Below, one piece after another: positions 1 to 7,827 of a stretch of DNA of 64,000 nt. The DNA is taken from the NCBI GenBank assembly GCA_947258815.1, contig CAMYJW010000021.1, positions 1-64,000 on the forward strand, given 5' to 3'. The translations under genes were made by a program, and so were the position numbers. The DNA comes from an uncultured Sphingomonadaceae bacterium (lineage in GTDB: Bacteria; Pseudomonadota; Alphaproteobacteria; Sphingomonadales; Sphingomonadaceae). The notes beneath the pieces were generated by a model. The model had not been told where the DNA came from. It did not search any database and saw only the letters and a list, made by a program, of their open reading frames with translations. Numbering within the stretch: position 1 is the first letter of the stretch; each line of letters starts with the position of its first letter.

Positions 1-93
1 AGCCGCTTGGCCAATCGTCGGCGCGACACGGGGGTGGCGGTGACCGCCAAATTTCAGCGGCCGATCCTGCGTGCCGGGAGCCCGGCAGCGTGA
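1..93 (+). CDS. C-terminal end of an unknown protein (partial at left edge)
   Basis: Reading from base 1 gives an open frame of 30 codons ending in TGA at 91-93; the end reads VAVTAKFQRPILRAGSPAA. Its codon use (G/C-rich third positions) resembles real genes in this window, and the next ORF starts inside its stop codon (GTGA overlap), as in translationally coupled genes. Too little is present to assign a family. The alternative, that the frame is chance, cannot be excluded because it is so short. Confidence 0.35.
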   Translation, partial: SRLANRRRDTGVAVTAKFQRPILRAGSPAA

Positions 94-350
94 TTATCTA
101 TGGCAGGAAAACCGATAACCGCAATGGCGAACCCTACAAGCTGGTCCTCGCGGTGTGGCAGAATGATTCATCCGATCCCGGGGCGATCTGGAGCGGCAGT
201 ATTCAGCGGCTTAGCGGAAAACGCCCGGACGTGACCGACAGCCCGCCTTTCAGGGGGCGCAAGTTCTGGCTTCGTCAATCCGTAAAGTTAGATGTAAACG
301 AACTCAATGAAACCTTCGCCAATCATCTCAACGTTAAGGAAAAAGAATGA
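90..350 (+). CDS. Hypothetical protein, 86 aa
   Basis: A GTG at 90 overlaps the TGA of the preceding frame (GTGA). The product (begins VIIYGRKTDNRNGEPYKLVL) is soluble-looking, without a signal peptide or membrane segment, and rich in aromatic and charged residues (LAVWQND, IWSGSIQRLSG, RKFWLRQSV), ending in a charged NHLNVKEKE tail. I do not recognise the family. The same frame is open to the left edge, so the real gene could begin outside the window and not at this GTG. G+C content is lower than in neighbouring housekeeping genes, which fits an accessory or mobile-element origin. Confidence 0.4.
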   Translation: MIIYGRKTDNRNGEPYKLVLAVWQNDSSDPGAIWSGSIQRLSGKRPDVTDSPPFRGRKFWLRQSVKLDVNELNETFANHLNVKEKE

Positions 351-427
351 CAAGCGCGAACATCTCCTCACCAATGGAATTCGCCGCGGTCGACGGGTTG
401 GCGGCTTGGAGCGCGCAGATGGCGTGA
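347..427 (+). CDS. Very short ORF (26 aa), possible gene remnant
   Basis: ATG at 347 overlaps the TGA of the 86-aa ORF (ATGA), giving a 26-residue peptide (MTSANISSPMEFAAVDGLAA...) that stops at 425-427. It reads like the normal start of a longer protein cut short, either by a frameshift or by a nearby rearrangement, because the sequence after it changes abruptly in composition. It could also be a chance ORF; only the overlap with the preceding stop and the coding-like composition support it. Confidence 0.2.
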   Translation: MTSANISSPMEFAAVDGLAAWSAQMA

Positions 428-782
428 GGCCTGAGTTTGTGGGTAAGCGGCCGTTTAGAGATGGGCTTCCATCACCACGTCGGGTGCGTGAAAAAGCGGA
501 TAGCCACTTCCAGGCCCAAAAGTCCCAACCTTTGGATGTTAAAGAAATGACAACCTCATTTCTTGGCTCGTTATTTAAGGGAAATAATTCGATGTCAAGC
601 GGCGATATTAATTCGGCAATTAAGTTAACTGGTCAATATAGCATCTATCATAACTCGACCCCGTGGGGTGATCGAACGCGCGATAATCACTTCACAATAG
701 TCTGAATGCCCTGCGCACCACCCTCAGCCCCGCTGCGCGTTTTCGGGTTCCTTGTTGGGCCGCGTTGTGCTTGGCTGTGTGC
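428..782. other. Intergenic stretch with AT-rich island, no convincing gene
   Basis: Bases 541-660 are only about 36% G+C by my count (43 of 120), against well over 60% in flanking genes. A 52-codon frame starting at 547 (MTTSFLGSLFKGNNS...) and ending at 705 crosses the island but has no good ribosome binding site and no recognisable motif. Bases 706-782 return to high G+C and lead into the reductase gene. The composition break suggests recently acquired DNA or the scar of a lost element. Confidence 0.5.
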
Positions 783-1574
783 ATGAAACCGGCAGTTCTT
801 ATTACCGGCGGCGCGAAGCGGATTGGTGCGGCGCTTTCCCGCGCGTTTGGCGCGGCGGGGTGGCATGTTGTGATCCACTATGGCCGGTCAAAAATTGAGG
901 CTGAGGCGCTGGCGAGCGAACTTCCCTCGGGCGAAACGATTGCCTGCGATCTGCGCGATAGCGATGCGGCGGCAGCGATGATCGACGATCTGGCCCCGCG
1001 CCTTGATAACTGGCGCATGCTGATCAATTGCGCCGGGGTGTTCAGGCTTGATCGCGCCGAGATGCTTGATCCCGATACGCTGAACGAAGCGATCAAAGTC
1101 AACGCCGCCTCGCCCGCACGCATGGCGCAGGCATTTCTGGCAAAAGCGCGCGCGCCGGGCGGCAGGCGAGTGATCCATGTGACCGATCAGAAACTGGCCA
1201 ACCCCAACCCGGACTTCTTCTCCTACACCATGAGCAAGCACGCGCTCGACGCGACGGTGCGCATGCTGGCAATGGCGCAGACCGATCCGCATGACCGCAT
1301 CTATGGCCTTGCGCCCGGCGCAATTCTGGCCAGCCATGACCAGTCCGAAGCGGAAACAGAAACATCGCACCGCATGAACCTTCTGCACCGCAAGACCAAG
1401 GCGCGCGAACTGGCCGAAGCAGCCCTGTTTCTAAGCGAAGGCTGGCTGGCGAGCGGCGAGACGCTGTTCATCGATTCAGGCCAGCATCTGCTTTCCCAGC
1501 CGCGTGACGTTTTGTTTCTGGCCCGCGAAACGGCACATGCAGATGCCGCTTGCACGCCAGCGCAGGGGAATTAG
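783..1574 (+). CDS. SDR-family reductase, PTR1/FolM (pteridine reductase) type
   Basis: A 263-aa short-chain dehydrogenase. The N-terminal cofactor motif TGGAKRIG fits the TGxxxRxG signature of pteridine-reductase-like NADPH enzymes. LINCAGV is the SDR NAG-type motif. The active site reads VTDQ...FFSYTMSK: the Asp lies 13 residues before the catalytic Tyr and the Lys follows as YxxxK, the D-Y-K arrangement of PTR1/FolM instead of the usual S-Y-K. A pterin substrate (dihydromonapterin or dihydropterin) is therefore likely but not shown. ATG 783 is preferred over upstream in-frame starts because MKPAVLITGG begins the Rossmann fold normally. The two methyltransferase-like genes follow on the same strand (10-nt gap), so it may be cotranscribed with them. 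Confidence 0.8.
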   Translation: MKPAVLITGGAKRIGAALSRAFGAAGWHVVIHYGRSKIEAEALASELPSGETIACDLRDSDAAAAMIDDLAPRLDNWRMLINCAGVFRLDRAEMLDPDTLNEAIKVNAASPARMAQAFLAKARAPGGRRVIHVTDQKLANPNPDFFSYTMSKHALDATVRMLAMAQTDPHDRIYGLAPGAILASHDQSEAETETSHRMNLLHRKTKARELAEAALFLSEGWLASGETLFIDSGQHLLSQPRDVLFLARETAHADAACTPAQGN

Positions 1575-1584
1575 GGTCCGCGCT

Positions 1585-2865
1585 ATGTGGTTGCTCAACA
1601 AAATGCTCTCGATGCTGGTGAAGACCGGCCAGCTCATCGTCACCGATCATGACGGGTCGGTCCACAGCTATGGGCCGGGAAGCGATGATCCGATCCGTAT
1701 CCGGCTGACCGATCCCAAAGCATCGAACCATATCGCGCGCTATCCGCAAGTCGGCGCGGGCGAAGCCTATATGTGGGGCTGGCTGGAAGTGGAGCCGCCG
1801 CACGATATTCGCGATCTGGTGCTGTTCGCCACCGCCAACGGCAAAGGCAACGATGAAAAGCATTTCAAGGCAAAGGGCCCGCTACGCAAGTTTGCCGCCA
1901 AGGCCGCCGCGCGGATTGACAGTTACAACAACCAGCGCGCCGCGCGCCGCAATGCCGAACACACCTATAACCTCACGCGCCGCCTATATGAGCTGTTCCT
2001 CGATGAAGACCGGCAATACACGATGGCCTATTATCGCGACCCGGATATCAGCCTTGAGCAGGCCCAGCTTGACAAGAAAGCCCATATCGCGGCCAAACTT
2101 TGCCTGAACGCGGAAACATCGTCAGGCATGAAGCTGCTGGACATCGGCTGCGGCTGGGGCGGCCTCGCGCTTTATCTGCACAAGCATTACGATGTCGATG
2201 TTCTGGGCGTGGCGCTGGCGCCCGATCAGATCCAGTTCTGCCAGGAACGCGCGGCCGAACTGGGCGTGTCCGATCGCGTGAAATTCGAGCTGATGGACTA
2301 TCGCGACGTGGAAGGTCAGTTTGACCGGATCACGTCCGTCGGCCTGCTTGAGCATGTCGGCACGCCGCAGTATCCGGCGTTCTTCGAACATACCAACCGC
2401 CTGCTCAAATCCGATGGCGTGATGTTCTCGCACTGCTGCGGCAGGGCAGGACCGCCCGGAATGACCGATGCGTGGACTCGCAAATATATCTTCCCCGGCG
2501 GCTATATTCCGGCGCTGTCCGAACTTGTGATCGAAAGCGAAAAGGCCGGCTGGGAAGTGACCGATGTGGAATCCATGCGCTTTCATTATTCGCACACGCT
2601 GGAGGAATGGTATCGCCGCACCCAGATGCACCGCGATGAAATCGTCGATCTGTATGACGAGAAATTCTATCGCATGTGGGAATTCTATCTGTGCGGCGCG
2701 GAACAGGCGTTTCGCAATGGCGGCATGGTCAACTGGCAATTGCAGTATGTGAAAGACCGCAGCGCGCTCCCGATGACACGCGATTACATGGTTGAGGAAA
2801 GCGCCCGCCTGCGCGCCAGCGATACCGCGCCGGACTGGCATCTTGCCAGGCAGGCGGCGGAATAG
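1585..2865 (+). CDS. Divergent cyclopropane-fatty-acid synthase-like SAM methyltransferase (paralogue 1)
   Basis: A 426-aa protein with the two-part architecture of CFA synthase: a lipid-binding N-terminal domain (about 1-140) and a class I SAM methyltransferase domain with LLDIGCGWGG at about 184-193. The end of the family is recognisable in RKYIFPGGYIPALSE, HYSHTLEEWY and FYRMWEFYL. Unlike the next gene it lacks the HYDIGNPLY motif and the YSCAYW motif: the position of the bicarbonate-binding Cys (C139 in E. coli Cfa) is Met (QYTMAYY, about residue 147), and the HTI bicarbonate motif is HCC. Glu of LLEHVG and Tyr of HYSHTL are kept. It is therefore probably a methylase of unsaturated acyl chains with altered chemistry, as in the UfaM-like branch; this is inference. 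ATG 1585 is the first sensible start after the upstream stop. Confidence 0.8.
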   Translation: MWLLNKMLSMLVKTGQLIVTDHDGSVHSYGPGSDDPIRIRLTDPKASNHIARYPQVGAGEAYMWGWLEVEPPHDIRDLVLFATANGKGNDEKHFKAKGPLRKFAAKAAARIDSYNNQRAARRNAEHTYNLTRRLYELFLDEDRQYTMAYYRDPDISLEQAQLDKKAHIAAKLCLNAETSSGMKLLDIGCGWGGLALYLHKHYDVDVLGVALAPDQIQFCQERAAELGVSDRVKFELMDYRDVEGQFDRITSVGLLEHVGTPQYPAFFEHTNRLLKSDGVMFSHCCGRAGPPGMTDAWTRKYIFPGGYIPALSELVIESEKAGWEVTDVESMRFHYSHTLEEWYRRTQMHRDEIVDLYDEKFYRMWEFYLCGAEQAFRNGGMVNWQLQYVKDRSALPMTRDYMVEESARLRASDTAPDWHLARQAAE

Positions 2866-2878
2866 GCAGACTGCGAAT

Positions 2879-4120
2879 ATGAGCGCGCGAATTTTTGACA
2901 GGATCCTGAAACGGATCGTCCTCCACGGTCGGCTGGAGGTTACGCATCACGATGGCAGGCAGATCAGCTTCGGCACGCCCGCCGACGGGTTTGGGCATGT
3001 TGCGATCCGCCTTGCCGACGCGAAAGTGACGCGCGATATCCTGATCGATCCAAGGCTTGGCATCGCCGAAGCATTCATGGATGATCGGCTGCAGATCGCG
3101 CGCGGCGACGTGATGGAACTGGTAGAGCTGATCCGCGCCAACCAGCCGTGGGATCGCAAAGGCGTGTTGCCGCTGCCCAGCCTGCGCAAACGCATTCAGA
3201 ACCGAATTTCAGCTGCGGCCTCTTCGTTCAACAAGGCCAGCAGTTCAAAGCGCAATGTCGCCAGCCACTATGACATCGGCAATCCGCTCTATCAGCTGAT
3301 GCTCGATGAAGAGCATATGCAATACAGCTGCGCCTACTGGTCGGACGAGACGCATTCGCTGGCGGAGGCCCAACGAGCAAAACTTGCCCATATCGCGGCA
3401 AAACTTGCACTTTCGCCGGGGCAAAACGTGCTCGACATCGGCTGCGGCTGGGGTGGCATGGCGATATTCCTTGCCCGGCATTACGATGTAAACGTGCTGG
3501 GCATTACGCTGAGCGAAGAACAGCTGGCACTGGCGGTTGAGCGCGCGAAGGCCGCGGGCGTATCGGATCGCGTGCGCTTCGAACTGATTGATTACCGCGC
3601 GCTTTCAGGCAGGTTTGACCGGATCGTCTCTGTAGGGATGTTCGAACATGTCGGCACACCGCAGTTCCCTGTTTTCTTCCGCACGTGTGCAAATCTGCTC
3701 AGCGATGATGGCGTCATGCTGCTGCACACGATCGGCCGCATGGGATCGCCGGGCAAAACCGATGCTTTCACTCGCAAATACATTTTCCCCGGCGGCTATA
3801 TCCCCGCGCTGAGCGAAACGCTGGCCGAAAGCGAGAAAGTCCGCCTGATCGCAACCGATATCGAAACGCTGCGGCTGCACTATGCGAAAACCCTGCGCGA
3901 ATGGTATGCGCGCTGCCTTGCGCACCGCGACGAAATCATCGCGATGTATGACGAACGGTTTTTCAGGATGTGGACATTTTACCTGTCGGGCGCGACTGCC
4001 GCGTTCGAAAGCGGCAGCATGTGCAACTATCAGATCCAGTTCAGCCGCAGCCGTCACGCACTGCCGATCACGCGCGACTACATAGCGGATGCCGAAAATG
4101 CGCTGGATCCCGCCCGGTGA
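2879..4120 (+). CDS. cfa: Cyclopropane-fatty-acyl-phospholipid synthase
   Basis: A 413-aa CFA synthase that transfers the methyl group of SAM to the double bond of an unsaturated phospholipid acyl chain, forming a cyclopropane ring at the inner membrane. All family motifs are present: VASHYDIGNPLYQLMLDEE, MQYSCAYW with the bicarbonate Cys at about 151, VLDIGCGWGGMAIFL at about 184, SVGMFEHVG, LLHTIGRMG, KYIFPGGYIP, LHYAKTL and RMWTFYLSG. It lies 13 nt behind its divergent paralogue in a probable operon. ATG 2879 matches the paralogue's start; an upstream in-frame start would sit inside the preceding gene. Confidence 0.93.
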   Translation: MSARIFDRILKRIVLHGRLEVTHHDGRQISFGTPADGFGHVAIRLADAKVTRDILIDPRLGIAEAFMDDRLQIARGDVMELVELIRANQPWDRKGVLPLPSLRKRIQNRISAAASSFNKASSSKRNVASHYDIGNPLYQLMLDEEHMQYSCAYWSDETHSLAEAQRAKLAHIAAKLALSPGQNVLDIGCGWGGMAIFLARHYDVNVLGITLSEEQLALAVERAKAAGVSDRVRFELIDYRALSGRFDRIVSVGMFEHVGTPQFPVFFRTCANLLSDDGVMLLHTIGRMGSPGKTDAFTRKYIFPGGYIPALSETLAESEKVRLIATDIETLRLHYAKTLREWYARCLAHRDEIIAMYDERFFRMWTFYLSGATAAFESGSMCNYQIQFSRSRHALPITRDYIADAENALDPAR

Positions 4121-4656
4121 ATGTATGCTTCAGGGCAATTGGCATCTGGCTGGCGCTGCTGGGGCTGGCTGTTTCTGCTCCTGCCAGCGCGCAAGTCAAA
4201 GTCTCGTTTCACAGTTTCAACGGGTCGATTTTCGGCGGACGCTATCCGCATACGTTCGTGGTGTTTGAAGGCACGCTGGACAGCACCGGCGAAACCGTGT
4301 CCGAGAATTATGGCTTCGCATCGAAGAAAGTGACGACTGCGATCCTGCGCGGCCCGGTTGAGCACATGGTGATCAGCGAAGAGCCAAAATACATCACATC
4401 GACCAACCGCCATTTCACCATTCCGGTCAGCGACAAGACATTTCATGCTATGAAGGCGGAAATCGTCCGCTGGCGCGAGGCACCGGGCAAGTTTTACGAT
4501 CTCAAAACCCGCAACTGCATTCACTTCGTCGGCAAACTGGCGGCGATGGTGGGCTTAAAGGTTGAGTTCCCGAAAAAATACCTGCGCAAACCGAAAGCCT
4601 GGCTCAATCATGTCACACGGCTCAACCCCAAGCTTGGCGCGAAGATAATCCGCTGA
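4117..4656 (+). CDS. Exported Cys-hydrolase-like protein (permuted papain/LRAT-like)
   Basis: A 179-aa protein starting at a GTG that overlaps the cfa stop codon (GTGA). Residues 1-24 form a signal peptide with a hydrophobic core (GIWLALLGLAVSAPASA) and an ASA-Q cleavage site. In the mature part a His occurs early (YPHTFVVFEG) and a Cys late (TRNCIHFVGKLA). This His-before-Cys order and the NCxHF motif are typical of circularly permuted papain-like folds (NlpC/P60-LRAT superfamily), which act on lipids or peptides. The coupling to cfa suggests an envelope-lipid or cell-wall role. The family assignment rests on motif order only. Confidence 0.7.
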   Translation: MNVCFRAIGIWLALLGLAVSAPASAQVKVSFHSFNGSIFGGRYPHTFVVFEGTLDSTGETVSENYGFASKKVTTAILRGPVEHMVISEEPKYITSTNRHFTIPVSDKTFHAMKAEIVRWREAPGKFYDLKTRNCIHFVGKLAAMVGLKVEFPKKYLRKPKAWLNHVTRLNPKLGAKIIR

Positions 4657-4667
4657 ACGTGCACTTG

Positions 4668-4773
4668 TTAGAGCGTTTTCCGTTCAGGCTGACGCGAACG
4701 GAAAAGCAACGCTCATGCGCCGCGCCGGCTTTAAGGGCGATTTCCGATCCCAGATGATCCCAAATCGCTCTAA
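4668..4773. repeat. 106-bp intergenic palindromic element (RIME-like)
   Basis: The element starts TTAGAGCG (4668-4675) and ends CGCTCTAA (4766-4773), exact 8-bp inverted termini. It contains two palindromes. The first pairs GAGCGTTTTCCGTTC (4671-4685) with GAACGGAAAA plus ACGCTC, with a 3-nt bulge. The second pairs GCGATTT (4737-4743) with AAATCGC (4762-4768). Size and two-palindrome design resemble the RIME-type intergenic mosaic elements of rhizobia. It lies between convergent genes and supplies the stop codon (4770-4772) of the minus-strand gene. It may also act as a bidirectional terminator. Confidence 0.6.
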
Positions 4774-5207
4774 TCGGGATATTTTTCGTTCATGATCTCC
4801 CAGCTCAGCGCAACAAGCGCCTCAAGAACGGAAAGATCGACTTTCTCCAGCCGGGTCACATAGAGGCACGATTTGCCGGTCCGGTGTTTGCCAAGCCGGG
4901 CGAAAAGATCATCCGCATCAGCCCGGTGATCGCAATAGTTGCCCATCAGATAGATCGTTGACGCCGCCTTGCGCGGCGAAAAGCCCGCGCGCATGAAATC
5001 GCCTTCGCGCCCGCTTTCGTATCTGTAGTGATAACTGCCATAGCCAATGATGCTGCTTCCCCACATCTTTGGCGCAAGCCCCGTGACGCGCGAATGCAGA
5101 TCGGCGAGGACATACGCATCCTCGCGCCGGCGCGGGTCGGGAACCGCAGCGATGAACGCGGCAACATCCGCGGAGGTTGGGATCGTCTTGTTCCTGTCAT
5201 GTGCCAT
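4770..5207 (-). CDS. DUF1801 domain protein
   Basis: A 145-aa protein with the DUF1801 (YdhG-like) layout: ADVAAFIAAVPDPRRREDAYVL at the start, the conserved PKMWGSSIIGYGSYHYRYESG segment in the middle, and GFSPRKAASTIYLMG followed by a cysteine-containing basic end (GKSCLYVTRLEKVDL). No enzymatic role is established for this family; it is soluble and iron-sulfur-cluster-scaffold-like in fold. ATG 5207 (MAHDRNK) is chosen because longer forms would overlap the divergent argG start region and have implausible N-termini. Its stop codon lies within the palindromic element. Confidence 0.82.
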   Translation of the reverse strand: MAHDRNKTIPTSADVAAFIAAVPDPRRREDAYVLADLHSRVTGLAPKMWGSSIIGYGSYHYRYESGREGDFMRAGFSPRKAASTIYLMGNYCDHRADADDLFARLGKHRTGKSCLYVTRLEKVDLSVLEALVALSWEIMNEKYPD

Positions 5208-5304
5208 GTCATCGCTACCCTTGTCGTGAACCGGCGCTTGCCTTAGGGGCGGCGCAGCACAATTCACGCCACACTCATATTTTTCCGAAGACGGAACCCC
5301 GCGA

Positions 5305-6534
<1,230 letters not shown>

Positions 6535-6660
6535 TTTTCAGGCCAGACGCAAGACCAAATGCTCCCAAAATAAGACAGGTTGCCTCCTGCGGCGACTCTT
6601 GCCCCCCTGTTCGGTGTATTATTCTCTCAGCGCGATCTGGCGAAAACGCGCGTTGTGAGA

Positions 6661-7227
6661 ATGAGCAGGCCGATGACGTATCAGAACCAAACCCAGGCAT
6701 GGAAAACGGGTATGTTTTCGCCCGTTCTGGCGGTTGCAGGGGTCGCGCTGGCGGGATTTCCCGTTCCGGTTGGCGCTTCCGATGCCGTGCCCGCGCCTGC
6801 TTCGCCGTTCGAGCAGGCATTTGCCGCATTCGTCATGCCCGGAAACGAACCGCTGCTTTCCCCTGCCGAACGGGTCGCGGCCGAAACTCTGTCCGCCGCC
6901 GCTCCCAGAGAGCGCAAGAAAAAGATCAGGACCCGCGCCATCCGCAGCGGCCACGCCAGCTACTATGGTGCGCGGTTCGCGGGCCGGCTCACCGCCAATG
7001 GCGAAAGGTTCAACCCCCGGCACCTCACCGCCGCTCATCGCACGTTGCCGTTCGGCTCCAAAGTCAAAGTCACCAACCGCCGCAACGGCAAATCGGTTGT
7101 CGTTCGCATCAACGATCGCGGACCTTATGCCAAAGGCCGCGTGATCGACTTGTCGAAAGCGGCGGCGCATCGCATCGGGCTGGTCCATCAGGGCCACGGC
7201 CCGGTCGAACTTGCCCTGCTTAACTAA
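6661..7227 (+). CDS. RlpA-like septal ring lytic transglycosylase domain protein
   Basis: A 188-aa exported protein. A hydrophobic segment near the N-terminus ([20 protein letters not shown]) is a signal peptide, followed by a low-complexity linker with basic [10 protein letters not shown]. The C-terminal half is a double-psi beta-barrel of the RlpA family: [20 protein letters not shown], then [20 protein letters not shown], then [19 protein letters not shown] with the conserved Asp. Such proteins cleave peptide-stripped glycan at the septum. There is no SPOR domain, so it is a short form. ATG 6661 is chosen; ATG 6673 is also possible. Confidence 0.88.
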   Translation: MSRPMTYQNQTQAWKTGMFSPVLAVAGVALAGFPVPVGASDAVPAPASPFEQAFAAFVMPGNEPLLSPAERVAAETLSAAAPRERKKKIRTRAIRSGHASYYGARFAGRLTANGERFNPRHLTAAHRTLPFGSKVKVTNRRNGKSVVVRINDRGPYAKGRVIDLSKAAAHRIGLVHQGHGPVELALLN

Positions 7228-7245
7228 CGCGCCGCCCGCTCCCGG

Positions 7246-7677
7246 TTACTCGGCGCTCTTTTCCAGCTGCCCGCGGATCGCCCCTTTGGGGAATTCCGCC
7301 GTGTGGACGTTTACGTAATAGTCGCCCGGCGTTTCCACGATCAGCTGAAGCTTGTCCGGCTCCTCCGCGACGCACAGATCCTCGTCCTCACCTGTCACTT
7401 CGATTGCGATCTGCGGCTTGCCGTTTTTGCCTGCGGCACCTTTGTGAATATGCGCGGCGGACGCACCGCCGATACCGGACACGTTCAGCACATAACAGAC
7501 ATCGCCCGACTCCACGTCGATCTCGGCAGTGAAGATTCCGGTGCCATCGGGATCACCGGCGGACGTTTGATTTGCGCCCGACAGCGTTGCTTCAAGCATC
7601 ACCGGATCGGCCAGCGCCGCACCCGAAAGAGAAACAGCGGCCAGGCCGCTCAACAGCATCATTGTACGTGTTTTCAT
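7246..7677 (-). CDS. CHRD domain-containing periplasmic protein
   Basis: A 143-aa protein with a clear signal peptide (MLLSGLAAVSLSGAALA-DP). The mature part is one CHRD (chordin) domain: LEATLSGANQTSAGDPDGTG, then SGVCYVL-type core, AAHIHKGAAGKNG, and the closing YYVNVHTAEFPKGAIRGQL. The family is an immunoglobulin-like fold of unknown role in bacteria. ATG 7677 has AGGAG eight bases upstream, which decides it over the GTG three codons earlier. Convergent with the RlpA-like gene. Confidence 0.85.
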   Translation of the reverse strand: MKTRTMMLLSGLAAVSLSGAALADPVMLEATLSGANQTSAGDPDGTGIFTAEIDVESGDVCYVLNVSGIGGASAAHIHKGAAGKNGKPQIAIEVTGEDEDLCVAEEPDKLQLIVETPGDYYVNVHTAEFPKGAIRGQLEKSAE

Positions 7678-7827
7678 GAGTCTCACTCCTCAGGCCCGGC
7701 GAGACACAATGCCCGCCAGCTCCCGAGTCGCATTTACGCCCGTTTGCCACCGCCGGGAATAGCAATTCGTAGCCGCCGGGCGCCCGAGGTTTAAACGAAC
7801 CAAAAACCCCTCACCAGAACCGCTACC

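Noticed and set aside
307..705. 132-codon frame across the AT-rich island
   Set aside because: It starts inside the 86-aa ORF, changes composition midway and has no ribosome binding site; treated as non-coding.
640..720. tRNA fragment or att site near the GATCGAACGCGCGATAA segment
   Set aside because: No cloverleaf arms, no TTCGAATC-type T-loop and no CCA end could be drawn.
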